From assembly GCF_000241055.1 (NCBI RefSeq), contig NZ_CM001398.1, positions 1,066,413-1,125,117 of the forward strand: DNA of 58,705 bases, read 5' to 3'. Source of the DNA: Oenococcus kitaharae DSM 17330. Lineage in GTDB: Bacteria > Bacillota > Bacilli > Lactobacillales > Lactobacillaceae. Position 1 is the stretch's first letter. Each line of letters starts with the position of its first letter. The position numbers and the translations under genes are program-made. The notes beneath the pieces were generated by a model that saw only the letters and a list, made by a program, of their open reading frames with translations, was not told the origin of the DNA and did not search any database. Positions 44,053 through 53,158 of this stretch are shown one piece after another.

Positions 44053-45996
44053 ATCCAGCCAGCTTTCAATGTCTGACAATCTCTGCATCCGAAGACTCGG
44101 CAGTCCGTCGCGGGAAAAACCATGAAAACTTTGCGGGTAGCGAATAAACTTGGTTTCGCCGCCATGCTGTTTGACAGCTGTGTAGAATTGCTCAGATTGT
44201 TCGATTGGGCAGCGCATATCCCATTCGCCAGCCTGAATCAAGAGCGGTGTCGTGACATTTTGTGCATAGGCAAGTGGAGACCGTTTCCAATATTCAGCTA
44301 AGCCGCCTTCATCATATAGTCCTAGGCCAAGTTCGGACTCATTAAAGAACCAGCCGATATCTGAAGTACCCCACATAGAAATCCAGTTAATCACCGACCG
44401 CTGTGTCACAGCTGCTTTAAAACGCTGAGTGTGCCCGACGGCCCAGCTGGTCATAAAGCCGCCATAAGACCCGCCGGCGATGTATTGGTGATCGCGGTCT
44501 AATTCGGGAAAATGATCTAAAGCATAGTCCAGGCCAGCCAAAACATCGGTATAATCGCCTTCGCCATAGTGGCCGATCACAGCAGACTCGAATTTTTGGC
44601 CATAAGTTGTTGAACCACGCGGATTAACGAAAACAATTGCATATCCGTGGCTAGCGTGCACCTGAAATTCATGGAAGAAAGTCTCGCCATAAGCACCGTG
44701 TGGGCCGCCATGAACATAAAGCAGAACAGGGACGTTTTCTTTATCTTTTGGATCAAGTGCATGCATATACCAGCCATCATGATCCCAACCGTCTGCAGTT
44801 TGAAAAGTGAAACGGTCCACTTTGGCATAATCGTGTTCACTTTCAAACTTTAGATTGGGGTTGTAGAGCTGAAATTGGGCATTTGCTTTTAAGTCCAATT
44901 TGACGATTTCGTTGGCTTTGCTTTGTGCCGAAACTGAAAAAGCCACTTGGGCATTCGGTAAAAGGGTGAAATCGTAAATCTGGTTTAATTCATTGTAGAC
45001 AATGCGAAACTGACTGCCTGACCCCGTAAATGCCTGAGAATGGCCATGATAGGCGGCTGTGAAAAAGTAATTGGCATTATCAATCCAAGCTAGTACCCGG
45101 CCTGATGATTGCTGCTCAAAATCAGCTGCTAAATGGCTGCTCAAATCAAAATCAGCTTCACGCGTCAAATTTGTGAGTTTTTGTTCGCTCACATCGTAGA
45201 GATAAAGTTCCTGTTTCGTATTATTTCTCAGATGTTCGTCATCGCCGGCCAAAAGAATTTTGTTGGCATCCGGTGAGAAACGTGCGTCAAAAAACTGGCC
45301 TTTAGCTTCATCCTTTGTAATAAAACTGCTTTTTTTACTAGCAAAGTCATAGGCATAAATACCTTCGCCGAAATCCTGTTCATCGTCCGGCAGATTTTTG
45401 GCACTGTACAAGAATTGCCGGTCATCTGATGAAATATCCAATAAACTGATCGGATACTTCCCTTGAAATAGCTCAACACTGCTTTTAGTGCTGGGATCAA
45501 AACTAAAGGTTGCATAAACGGCTTGGTCATCAATCCATCCCAAACCGTCAAAACGGCTGATTAATCGCTTCATTTGACGTGTTTTTGGAAAATCTTCTGT
45601 CTTAAATTTACTGGGGATATCGGATTTCTTAGTCTGAAAAAGCAGACGGTGTCCATCAGATAAGGCTAAAACATCGATGACATCCGTTTTTTCAAAAGTC
45701 ACTTGTGTTGCAACACCGCCTTTTAAGTTAATTGTAAACAACTGATTTTTCTTGCTGCGATCATCCTTGGCGGTAAAATACAATGATTCCCCCAAAATAA
45801 CCGGATTGCTATTGATTCCCTTGCCGTTTGCCCAGGTCTGTACCAAGCCTGATTCATCGACCGACTTGATTGTGCTGTTATAACTGTTCGACTTGGCATC
45901 AAGGAAATTCTCGACAAAGAAAATTTTGCCATCGCCATAAGTGAGCTGAGACGCTGATTTTAATTTAAATAAATCTTGTGATGTGATTCCTGACAT
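44041..45996 (-). CDS. S9 family peptidase (acylaminoacyl-peptidase/prolyl oligopeptidase type)
   Basis: The 651-aa cytosolic enzyme has an N-terminal beta-propeller (about 1-390) and a C-terminal alpha/beta-hydrolase domain. The catalytic Ser is in GGSYGGFM, Asp in QAGEWDMRCP and His in PQSFHGFSRDG; LLYVHGGPHGAYGE forms the oxyanion region. No signal peptide. It probably trims oligopeptides taken up from medium. GAGGAGTAAGT precedes the ATG. It is a single-gene unit with its own terminator. Confidence 0.93.
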   Translation of the reverse strand: MSGITSQDLFKLKSASQLTYGDGKIFFVENFLDAKSNSYNSTIKSVDESGLVQTWANGKGINSNPVILGESLYFTAKDDRSKKNQLFTINLKGGVATQVTFEKTDVIDVLALSDGHRLLFQTKKSDIPSKFKTEDFPKTRQMKRLISRFDGLGWIDDQAVYATFSFDPSTKSSVELFQGKYPISLLDISSDDRQFLYSAKNLPDDEQDFGEGIYAYDFASKKSSFITKDEAKGQFFDARFSPDANKILLAGDDEHLRNNTKQELYLYDVSEQKLTNLTREADFDLSSHLAADFEQQSSGRVLAWIDNANYFFTAAYHGHSQAFTGSGSQFRIVYNELNQIYDFTLLPNAQVAFSVSAQSKANEIVKLDLKANAQFQLYNPNLKFESEHDYAKVDRFTFQTADGWDHDGWYMHALDPKDKENVPVLLYVHGGPHGAYGETFFHEFQVHASHGYAIVFVNPRGSTTYGQKFESAVIGHYGEGDYTDVLAGLDYALDHFPELDRDHQYIAGGSYGGFMTSWAVGHTQRFKAAVTQRSVINWISMWGTSDIGWFFNESELGLGLYDEGGLAEYWKRSPLAYAQNVTTPLLIQAGEWDMRCPIEQSEQFYTAVKQHGGETKFIRYPQSFHGFSRDGLPSLRMQRLSDIESWLDSHK

Positions 45997-46213
45997 ACTT
46001 ACTCCTCTATATTTCTTTTAATTTTAGCGGTTTATCCATGCAATCACACGAGTCATTCATTAAAATGAAGCGTAAGGAGTTGTCAACTTAAGATCGTTGC
46101 AAGAAGCCTGTTTTAACTAACTTGTTTGCAATGTCGCTGATCCAATTAGGCTATCACCTTGATAGCCATCGAAACCGGCAACTCATGATTCAATGATTGG
46201 AGCTGGATTAAAT
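45997..46213. other. Divergent intergenic region with two palindromes
   Basis: Between the S9 peptidase (-) and the YwqK-like gene (+). It holds TTCATT-aa-AATGAA (46056-46069) and the perfect hairpin GGCTATC-acctt-GATAGCC (46149-46167). No T run follows the hairpin. Clear promoters are not visible to me. Confidence 0.45.
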
Positions 46214-46702
46214 ATGGACGAGGACAATATCATAAAAAAAGAAAAAAATCTTGGTATGCCTGTTACTGGGATTTTGAAGCGCAAAAGCCGGAAAGCCGCG
46301 ATGGCGGCAAATAAAGCTGCCCGAGAAGCGAAGGCTAAAGCCGCTTTAAAGCTGGTCGATGAAACACCCGAAACATCGCAAAAAGTGGACCAGCCGGCTC
46401 CTTCTGTTTCAAAAAGCGTTAAACCAGCCGAAAACGATGATTTTTATCGAAACGGCCAAGCCAAATTCCAAGATGCTGATGGCCAGCGGACGTATTATTT
46501 TTCGGATGGCACAGTCAAAGCTCGCGGATCTTTTGATGGCAAAATGCAGGGTGAGTGGCAGTTTTTTAAAAACACAGGCCGTCTTTGGCAAATCGGTCAT
46601 TTAAAAGATGACCTCAAAGATGGGAAATGGCTGCGCTTCTCTGATGCTGGCATTATTGAAAAGTCTCAAAATTTTAAAAACGGCGAATTACTGAAAAATT
46701 AA
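46214..46702 (+). CDS. MORN/YwqK-repeat protein, 162 aa
   Basis: The N-terminal half is Lys/Ala-rich and probably disordered (RKSRKAAMAANKAAREAKAKAA). The C-terminal half (about 85-160) has repeated YYFSDGTVKARGSFDGKMQGEWQ- and GKWLRFSDAG-type units like MORN/YwqK repeats, named toxin-antitoxin repeats in some databases. No partner toxin is nearby. GGAG lies 11 nt before the ATG at 46214. Function unknown. Confidence 0.7.
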   Translation: MDEDNIIKKEKNLGMPVTGILKRKSRKAAMAANKAAREAKAKAALKLVDETPETSQKVDQPAPSVSKSVKPAENDDFYRNGQAKFQDADGQRTYYFSDGTVKARGSFDGKMQGEWQFFKNTGRLWQIGHLKDDLKDGKWLRFSDAGIIEKSQNFKNGELLKN

Positions 46703-46751
46703 CGCCATCATCACTCTTAACGATCGCGTGAATGATTGTTAAACTTAATAT

Positions 46752-47225
46752 ATGACTGAAATCGAGTATATGAAACTTGCCGTTGAGCAGGCCAACGAAA
46801 ACATTGTTTTAAAAGAAGGTGGTCCCTTTGGTGCTGTGATTGTCCGTAATCAGGAAGTCGTTGCTGCCGCGCATAATCGCGTTCTCGTCGAAAACGATCC
46901 GACAGCGCATGCTGAGATTACGGCGATCCGCAAGGCTTGCCAATATCTGAACAGCTACGATTTATCGGAATGCGTGTTATATACCAGCTGTTATCCCTGT
47001 CCAATGTGTTTATCAGCTGCTATTTGGGCTAATATCAAGACGATTTATTATGCCAATACAGCTGAAGATGCTGGCCAGATCGGTTTTCGCGATGATTTTA
47101 TTTACCATTTTATTGAGAATGGCGCTCACGATGATCAGATTGTGAAGATGAGTCAAATCGGGCGTGAACAGGCGATTGAAACTTTTAATGATTATGTCAA
47201 AGACCCCAGTCGCGAAAGTTATTGA
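46752..47225 (+). CDS. guaD: Guanine deaminase (cytidine deaminase fold)
   Basis: It deaminates guanine to xanthine in purine salvage. The 157-aa protein closely resembles Bacillus GuaD: GGPFGAVIV, the zinc/catalytic motif TAHAEITAIRKAC, and TSCYPCPMCLSAAIWA (zinc cysteines), with a C-terminal PSRESY end. TadA is excluded by the GuaD-type N-terminal GGPFGAVIV and the C-terminus. No ribosome binding site precedes the ATG; TTAATAT is immediately upstream, so the start at 46752 or the ATG at 46770 could be used. Confidence 0.9.
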   Translation: MTEIEYMKLAVEQANENIVLKEGGPFGAVIVRNQEVVAAAHNRVLVENDPTAHAEITAIRKACQYLNSYDLSECVLYTSCYPCPMCLSAAIWANIKTIYYANTAEDAGQIGFRDDFIYHFIENGAHDDQIVKMSQIGREQAIETFNDYVKDPSRESY

Positions 47226-47320
47226 TTATCGTTGTTTTTAAAGGAATCGCAAATACATCATCATCTGCAATTCATAGGCACACCCGGAGTTGACCGATAA
47301 GGCCACGATAAGGAGCGGCA

Positions 47321-48973
47321 ATGATTTTTTTTATTAATGCAAATATGCAAAAAAACAAATCTGGCATCGAACACGCCGAGCTGAAACGTGCTGATTTGTT
47401 TCGACATCATCAGACTGCTTTTAAAGTTCTGCTGCGTGATTGGTCGCCAACGCTCCACCAAGATCTTGCTGATAGTTCTCTAAGTGATGATGAAGTAATC
47501 AACTTATTCGATTATTTTCAAGGTACGGAGAAAGTGAACGGCCAGGTCGTTTCGCCGCGATCAGTCGACTTGGGTTGTTCTGTCGATTTTTATGAAGATG
47601 ATCCGGCGAATAATCGACTGTTGGCCTTTCAAAAGGTGCCTGACATACAAGGCGGCGCTGCCAAACAGAAATTGTTGGCGCGCATCAACTATTTTGCTGA
47701 TAGCAAGCCTCGGCGTGTTCGCAGCACGGAGTTATTTGATGCCTTTGGCAACTTGTATGCGGTAGATTTTTATGATACTCGTGGCTTCGTTTCCATGACG
47801 CAATGGTATTCGCCGGACAACAAGATTGCCAACGAGGCTTGGCAGACACTGGACGGGCGGCCTGTAATCGAAGCTTTTCATAAATTTAATGCCATTGGCG
47901 AACAGTCGCTGTCATCGTGGCGCCTTTGCGATCCTGACGGCAGCATTCGTATCTTTGATAATCTTGATCAGCTGTACAAACATTTTTTGGATTTGATTAA
48001 TGCGGCTTATTTCAGCCCAAAAGAAGCGAATATTTTTATCTTAGACCGCAGCGATTTAGGAGACTGGGCTTTAACGGAATTAAAACAGCCGGCTTATACG
48101 GCTCTGCATCTGCATAATTCGCAGACTGTCAATCCTAATGACGAGCAGCATGCATTATTGAATAACCATTATGAATATTCGCTTTGGCAGGCTAACAGCT
48201 ATGATGCCATTATTAGTGCGACTGCCAAACAAAGCCATGATATTCAAGCACGTTTTAAGCCGCAAGTTCCGTGTTTCACTATTCCGGTCGGCGTGATTCC
48301 AGACGCTCATTTCCAATCTCAGACAATCAAGATGGCTCAAAGGCAGCCGCATTCCGTCATTGCTTTAGCACGTATTGCACCTGAAAAACAGCTTGATCAG
48401 CTGGTAAAGGCCATTGCCATTGCTCAAAAACAAGTCCCTGATATCACGCTGGATCTGTACGGCTATCGTGATGCCAGCAATAATTATGAAGCTTACCGTG
48501 AAATTGTGGCTGTCATTAAAGAGAACCAGCTTGAAAAACAAGTGTATGTACATGAGTATACGACTCAAGGTAATCAAATTGAGCAGCAAGCGCAGGTGTT
48601 TGCCGTTACTTCGGCGATGGAGGGCTTTAATCTGTCGCTCATGGAAGGCTTGGCTCAAGGTGATGTCGGCCTGACTTATGATGTGAATTACGGCCCTAAT
48701 GAGCTGGTTGTTGATGGCAAAAACGGCTGTATTCTGCCTTATGGCGATTACCAGGCTCTAGCAGAGAAATTAGTCTGGCTGTTTCAGAATCCCGATCAAT
48801 TGCAGCGGATGTCTGATCAGGCTTATCGTTTGTCGCAGCGGTATTCAGAAAAACAGGTCTGGCAAGCTTGGTCGGCATTATTTGACGATGCCAAACGCAG
48901 CTGGCCGGCAAAACTCGCTGTCTATCGGCCAGCGGTCACGGACGGACTAGGTGAACAAGGAGAGAAAATCTAA
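47321..48973 (+). CDS. GT4 glycosyltransferase, GtfA/TagE-like (first of a pair)
   Basis: The 550-aa cytosolic enzyme has an N-terminal DUF1975-like region (SGIEHAELKRADLFRHH, LRDWSPTLH) and a C-terminal GT4 domain with ALARIAPEKQLDQL and the E-x7-E motif EGFNLSLME. In Lactobacillus plantarum, tandem genes of this type (GtfA/GtfB, once tagE5/tagE6) are needed for protein O-glycosylation; others glucosylate poly(glycerol phosphate) teichoic acid. AAGGAG precedes the ATG. Its last base is shared with the first base of the next start, so the two proteins are made together. Confidence 0.85.
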   Translation: MIFFINANMQKNKSGIEHAELKRADLFRHHQTAFKVLLRDWSPTLHQDLADSSLSDDEVINLFDYFQGTEKVNGQVVSPRSVDLGCSVDFYEDDPANNRLLAFQKVPDIQGGAAKQKLLARINYFADSKPRRVRSTELFDAFGNLYAVDFYDTRGFVSMTQWYSPDNKIANEAWQTLDGRPVIEAFHKFNAIGEQSLSSWRLCDPDGSIRIFDNLDQLYKHFLDLINAAYFSPKEANIFILDRSDLGDWALTELKQPAYTALHLHNSQTVNPNDEQHALLNNHYEYSLWQANSYDAIISATAKQSHDIQARFKPQVPCFTIPVGVIPDAHFQSQTIKMAQRQPHSVIALARIAPEKQLDQLVKAIAIAQKQVPDITLDLYGYRDASNNYEAYREIVAVIKENQLEKQVYVHEYTTQGNQIEQQAQVFAVTSAMEGFNLSLMEGLAQGDVGLTYDVNYGPNELVVDGKNGCILPYGDYQALAEKLVWLFQNPDQLQRMSDQAYRLSQRYSEKQVWQAWSALFDDAKRSWPAKLAVYRPAVTDGLGEQGEKI

Positions 48974-50505
48974 TGTTTTACTTTGTTTCTGAAAATATTT
49001 TTTCTTTCAATTCGGGTACTGAATTTTCTCAGGCCAAGCGCGTGCAGTTATTCAATGCAAAGGGCCAACAAGCTTTTTATGTTGCTCGTGATTACAATCC
49101 TTCTTTTCATCAGTCGGCCAAACAACTTGGTGTGCCTGACAACCAGCTATTGAATATGTACGACTATTTCCAAAAGGCCTTGTTGGTCAAGCACCGACAG
49201 ATACCTGTCCGTTTTGCTAGAACAATTCCTAAACGGGATTATCATATTGACGGCATTGATGCGAATTATTCACTGATTAAATTTCATGGCAGGATCATCG
49301 CGCGTGCAACAATCGCGCCGTTGACAGTGGGATTGATGGGAAATATGATTTATTATGATCGTTTTGGCAACACGGTCGCGACTGATTATTGGGACTGGCG
49401 CGGCTTTAAATCCTCGACACAATATTTCCATCCTGACGGGCAGCCTGGTCCGCAGATTTTCTTTGATCCAGCAGGCCGCAAAGTCATGGAAGTTATCCGG
49501 ATGAACATCAGCGGCCAATTGTTTCCCACGATGTATCGACTTTTTAATTACCATGGTCGCGATTGGCGCTTTGATTCGGAAAATGATTTATTTATTTTCT
49601 TCATGAATGAAATTTTGTCACAGCAGTCAGAATCATCTGTCATTATCAATGACCGGCCCAGCATGATTGATGCGGTAGCGCATATCCATGGTGCGATGGC
49701 CAAATTTCAGTATTTGCATGATGGCCATACTGTGGATTCCGATAATCCGCTGCGAGGTCGTTTAAGCGATGTCTTAACGCCACTGTTTACGGCTGATGCC
49801 CCGGCTTTTACGGGTGTGATTACAGCCACTGAGGCGCAAAGAAAGATTTTAGCGCGCCGTTTTCCCAAGATGGCTTTTTATTGTGCGCCGGATACTTTTG
49901 TCCCACAGCAGCTTTTGCAGACACGACCACAGTCTCTAACAGGACGCCGATTGCATCATCTGATTTATTTTGGCCGATTATCAGAAGAAAAACATCCGGA
50001 GCAGGTCATCTATGCCTTATCAGCTATTAGAAAAAAAATTCCTGATGCGAGCCTAGAATTTCGCGGTTATGCCAGTTCGTCTGATTTTTTGGCCAGCCTG
50101 AAGAAAATTGTGGCTGACAAGGACCTATCAGATGCGGTTGTCTTTGCTGATTATGCAGTCGGGCCGGTGCTCTGGCAATCCTTGGATCAAGCACAAATGG
50201 TCATTCAGACTTCGACTGGCGAGGGCTTTAGCATGTCTTTAATCGAAGCAATGGCACACGGCCTGCCAGCAGCTGCTTATCACGCGAATTTTGGACCGGA
50301 TGTGATTATTCAAAACGGCGAAAATGGTTTTTTGGTCAAAAACGGCAGTTACGCTGACTTGGCTGCGGCCGTTGTTAAAGTGTTTCAGGATAATGCTTTA
50401 TGGCAGCATTTGTCTGCTGGTGCCTATCAAACAGCTCATCGCTATGATGCTGATTCTGTTTGGCGAGCTTGGCAGCAAAGTGGTGTTTTGCCGGATGAAC
50501 GTTAA
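48973..50505 (+). CDS. GT4 glycosyltransferase, GtfB/TagE-like (second of a pair)
   Basis: This 510-aa paralogue of the preceding gene has the same N-terminal region (SFNSGTEFSQAKRVQLFNAKGQ, ARDYNPSFH) and a GT4 domain with YFGRLSEEKHPEQ and EGFSMSLIE, so both catalytic glutamates are kept. The protein has diverged strongly from its partner, which favours a heteromeric enzyme over a recent duplication. Candidate acceptors are surface proteins or teichoic acid; the sequence cannot tell. AAGGAGAG lies before the ATG. Confidence 0.85.
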   Translation: MFYFVSENIFSFNSGTEFSQAKRVQLFNAKGQQAFYVARDYNPSFHQSAKQLGVPDNQLLNMYDYFQKALLVKHRQIPVRFARTIPKRDYHIDGIDANYSLIKFHGRIIARATIAPLTVGLMGNMIYYDRFGNTVATDYWDWRGFKSSTQYFHPDGQPGPQIFFDPAGRKVMEVIRMNISGQLFPTMYRLFNYHGRDWRFDSENDLFIFFMNEILSQQSESSVIINDRPSMIDAVAHIHGAMAKFQYLHDGHTVDSDNPLRGRLSDVLTPLFTADAPAFTGVITATEAQRKILARRFPKMAFYCAPDTFVPQQLLQTRPQSLTGRRLHHLIYFGRLSEEKHPEQVIYALSAIRKKIPDASLEFRGYASSSDFLASLKKIVADKDLSDAVVFADYAVGPVLWQSLDQAQMVIQTSTGEGFSMSLIEAMAHGLPAAAYHANFGPDVIIQNGENGFLVKNGSYADLAAAVVKVFQDNALWQHLSAGAYQTAHRYDADSVWRAWQQSGVLPDER

Positions 50506-50632
50506 TATTAAAGTTTAATTATTCACAATCATTGCCCTTTCTAAGATTGAATCGCTTAAATGATTGCACTAACATAGAAGGCGACCACAGCAGTTGCGAT
50601 CAAAAATCAAGAGTGATACGAGGAGAAATTAA

Positions 50633-52045
50633 ATGGCATACCAAACGATTAATCCCTACACGAACGAAACGATCAAAACATACGACTTTTCAACGCCAGC
50701 CGACATTGAAAAAGCCTTAACGTTAGGGTACGGATTGTATAAAAAATGGCGTGATGGACCAGTTGATGAACGGGCTAAAATCTTACATAAAATCGCTGAT
50801 TTATTCCGGCAGCATGAAGATGAGCTTGCCAAGACGGCTGTTAACGACATGGGCAAATTAATCGGCGAAGCCAAAGGGGAAGTTGAACTTTGTGCGATGA
50901 TTGCTGATTATTATGCTGATCATGGTGCAGATTTGTTAAAACCGACGCCCATCACGACCCGGGCGACCGGCGAAGCACAAATAGAAAAGCATTCAACCGG
51001 CGTGATTCTGGCCGTTGAACCTTGGAATTTTCCATATTATCAAGTGATGCGTGTCTTTGCGCCAAACTTTATCGTAGGGAATCCAATGGTATTAAAGGGT
51101 CCGTCAAATACACCGGGATCCTCAGATGCTTTTGGCAAAATTGTGACTGAAGCCGGTGCACCAGAAGGCAGTTTCACGAATCTTTTTGTTAACTATGATC
51201 AGGTCGGCACCATTATTGCAGATCCCCGTGTGCAAGGCGTGGCTTTGACTGGTTCTGAGCGTGGCGGCCGGGCAGTTGCTAAAGCTGCTGGCGAGAATTT
51301 GAAGAAAAACACGATGGAACTTGGCGGCATGGATGCCTTTATCGTTTTGGATGACGCTGATATTGATCAAGTTGCTGATATTGCATGGCGGGCTCGCCTT
51401 TATAATGCTGGCCAGGTCTGCACATCGTCAAAACGCTTTATCGTGGCTGATAATTTGTACGATCAGTTCCTGACAACGCTCAAGGCACATTTTGCTGCTG
51501 TTACGCCTGGTGATCCAATGGATCCTAAGACAACTTTTGCCCCCATGAATTCTAAGCGGGCCAAAGACAAGCTCCAAGATCAGATTGACCGTGCTGTCAA
51601 GGCTGGTGCCAAGGTTTATTACGGTAATGAAAAAGTTGATCTTCCCGGTCAATTTATCCAGCCGACTATCTTGACTGATATCAGTAAAGACAACCCGGCT
51701 TATTCTGAAGAAATGTTTGGCCCTGTCGCACAGGTTTACAAAGTTTCCAGCGAACAAGAGGCTGTTGATTTGGCCAATGACTCAGACTTTGGTCTTGGTG
51801 GGATTATCTTCTCTGGCGATCCTGACCGTGGTGCACGAGTCGCTTCAAAAGTGGAAACGGGCATGATGTTTGTGAACAACTTTATGACTTCGTTGCCTGA
51901 ACAGCCGTTTGGCGGCGTGAAAAAATCTGGATACGGCCGCGAGTTAAGCCAGTTAGGCATGATGGCCTTTGTTAATGAAGAGCTGATTGTTAAGGCACAA
52001 AAACCAGATTTGAGTAATCCCGCTGGCGGTCTAGCGGTCGTTTGA
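50633..52045 (+). CDS. gabD: NAD(P)-dependent aldehyde dehydrogenase, succinate-semialdehyde dehydrogenase type
   Basis: The 470-aa protein follows the ALDH layout: EPWNFPYYQVMR, LKGPSNTPGS, GSERGGRAVAKAAGENLKK, catalytic Glu in MELGGMDAF, catalytic Cys in YNAGQVCTSS, and EEMFGPVAQVY. Similarity is to SSADH-type enzymes of lactic acid bacteria; the physiological aldehyde is uncertain. CGAGGAGA lies before the ATG. It is followed by a large terminator and forms its own unit. Confidence 0.88.
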   Translation: MAYQTINPYTNETIKTYDFSTPADIEKALTLGYGLYKKWRDGPVDERAKILHKIADLFRQHEDELAKTAVNDMGKLIGEAKGEVELCAMIADYYADHGADLLKPTPITTRATGEAQIEKHSTGVILAVEPWNFPYYQVMRVFAPNFIVGNPMVLKGPSNTPGSSDAFGKIVTEAGAPEGSFTNLFVNYDQVGTIIADPRVQGVALTGSERGGRAVAKAAGENLKKNTMELGGMDAFIVLDDADIDQVADIAWRARLYNAGQVCTSSKRFIVADNLYDQFLTTLKAHFAAVTPGDPMDPKTTFAPMNSKRAKDKLQDQIDRAVKAGAKVYYGNEKVDLPGQFIQPTILTDISKDNPAYSEEMFGPVAQVYKVSSEQEAVDLANDSDFGLGGIIFSGDPDRGARVASKVETGMMFVNNFMTSLPEQPFGGVKKSGYGRELSQLGMMAFVNEELIVKAQKPDLSNPAGGLAVV

Positions 52046-52049
52046 GTAT

Positions 52050-52114
52050 AAAAAAACGGGTGACTGCAACATTCTCAAAATGATTTTGAGAAACGGATCA
52101 GTCATCCGTTTTTT
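52050..52114 (+). terminator. Large two-part terminator after the aldehyde dehydrogenase
   Basis: Outer AACGGGTGACTG/CAGTCATCCGTT and inner perfect TTCTCAAAA-tga-TTTTGAGAA, flanked by A and T runs, so it may work for both convergent units. Confidence 0.8.
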
Positions 52115-52121
52115 GTTTGCC

Positions 52122-52466
52122 TTAATGCAAGTTCTGTGCAAGCCAATAGCCGAAATACAGCCAAGACAATAAACCATGCCAGATTGTTGTCCAGACATCA
52201 TGGTGGCTGACAAACCAGGTGATGCCGGCAGAGAGCATTAGCCCCAAACTATAAAAATCAGCACCGTTATTAATCACATAGCCATGATGGCCGTGACGGT
52301 GATGGCCGTTTTCCACAACAATCTGCTGGGGATGGTCTTTAGCCCAATTTTTGAATTTACGATCAATTTTTTCACTGATACGATCGCCTAAATCATCAGC
52401 CTCACTTCCGAAATCATCAAAATCGTCGTCTAAATCTTTGAAATCGCCATCTGTTACTTTTGCCAT
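52122..52466 (-). CDS. Membrane protein with acidic and His-rich segments, 114 aa
   Basis: No known family is evident to me. Residues 5-35 are very acidic (KDLDDDFDDFGSEADDLGD), residues 50-62 are His-rich (NGHHRHGHHGYV), and two hydrophobic stretches (about 72-110) suggest membrane insertion. It follows the MarR gene by 24 nt and shares its promoter, so it may be the main target of that regulator. His and Asp clusters could bind metal ions; this is only a suggestion. Confidence 0.7.
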   Translation of the reverse strand: MAKVTDGDFKDLDDDFDDFGSEADDLGDRISEKIDRKFKNWAKDHPQQIVVENGHHRHGHHGYVINNGADFYSLGLMLSAGITWFVSHHDVWTTIWHGLLSWLYFGYWLAQNLH

Positions 52467-52490
52467 AATCTTTCTCCATTTATCCTTGTT

Positions 52491-53015
52491 TTATAGGTTG
52501 ATATGAATATCGCCATCATCGAATCTAAAGTGGCGGCCAATCGAGTCGTTCACCATCTGGCTGATATAGTCTCCAAAATCCATATCACTCAAGTTTTTAG
52601 AAACACGTTTTAATAAGTGAAGTAGTGTTGCTTGTTCTTCGTCGGTCAAACCAGCAAAAACTTCTTCACTCAGATCATCGGCCTCGTCTTTTTTGCTTTG
52701 TAAAAAGTCGTGGCCCTTTTTAGTTAACTTAATCAGTGTGATGCGTTTGTCGCGCTCGTCGGGGATCCGATCAACTAAGCCATTATCTGCCAGCTTATCA
52801 ACCAGTCCTGTCACGGAACTGGGACGCACATCTAATATCTCGGCGATTTCGCCGACCGAGAGGCCGTCATATTTGTCCAATAAACGCATTAACCGAGCTT
52901 GGCCGCGGTGGTGGCTGCGCCGGCTATCATGACGCGGCCCGACCATGAGATAAAAATTTGGGTTCTTAGCTAAACCACCAATTGTTCGCATGAGTTCATT
53001 TGTTACTTCTGACAT
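52491..53015 (-). CDS. MarR-family transcriptional regulator
   Basis: The 174-aa protein has the MarR winged helix (about 40-130): LSVGEIAEILDVRPSSVTGLVDKLADNGLVDRIPDERDKRITLIKLTKKG. The N-terminus holds RHDSRRSHHRGQARL, basic and His-rich, and the C-terminus ends in HFRFDDGDIHINL. The ATG at 53015 has AAAGGAAAA before it; a longer frame from 53072 starts inside the operator and is rejected. A perfect palindrome over its -35 indicates autoregulation. The ligand is unknown; the operon partner is a small membrane protein. Confidence 0.88.
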   Translation of the reverse strand: MSEVTNELMRTIGGLAKNPNFYLMVGPRHDSRRSHHRGQARLMRLLDKYDGLSVGEIAEILDVRPSSVTGLVDKLADNGLVDRIPDERDKRITLIKLTKKGHDFLQSKKDEADDLSEEVFAGLTDEEQATLLHLLKRVSKNLSDMDFGDYISQMVNDSIGRHFRFDDGDIHINL

Positions 53016-53043
53016 ATCGTTTTCCTTTCTTATGTTTTCATTA

Positions 53044-53090
53044 ATGATATTATTTTGTTTAGTTTTTGTCAATAAAAACTAAACAAAATA
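53044..53090 (-). promoter_or_regulatory. MarR operon promoter with 17-bp-arm palindrome
   Basis: TATTTTGTTTAGTTTTT (53051-53067) and its exact reverse complement (53074-53090) flank GTCAAT. On the minus strand -35 TTGACA (53067-53072) lies in the centre and -10 TATCAT (53044-53049) is 17 nt away. A regulator bound here would block RNA polymerase. Confidence 0.8.
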
Positions 53091-53097
53091 TAAAATA

Positions 53098-53123
53098 AAA
53101 TCGTTTCAATTTAGAAACGATTT
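53098..53123 (-). terminator. Terminator of the ilvE operon
   Basis: AAATCGTTTC/GAAACGATTT hairpin; on the minus strand a TTTTATTTT run follows. Confidence 0.8.
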
Positions 53124-53158
53124 AATCATCTATTATCTTAGAAATCTAGAAAGGCTGA

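Noticed and set aside
53016-53072. Longer start for the MarR gene (from 53072)
   Set aside because: The extra codons lie over the promoter and operator; ATG 53015 has a good ribosome binding site.
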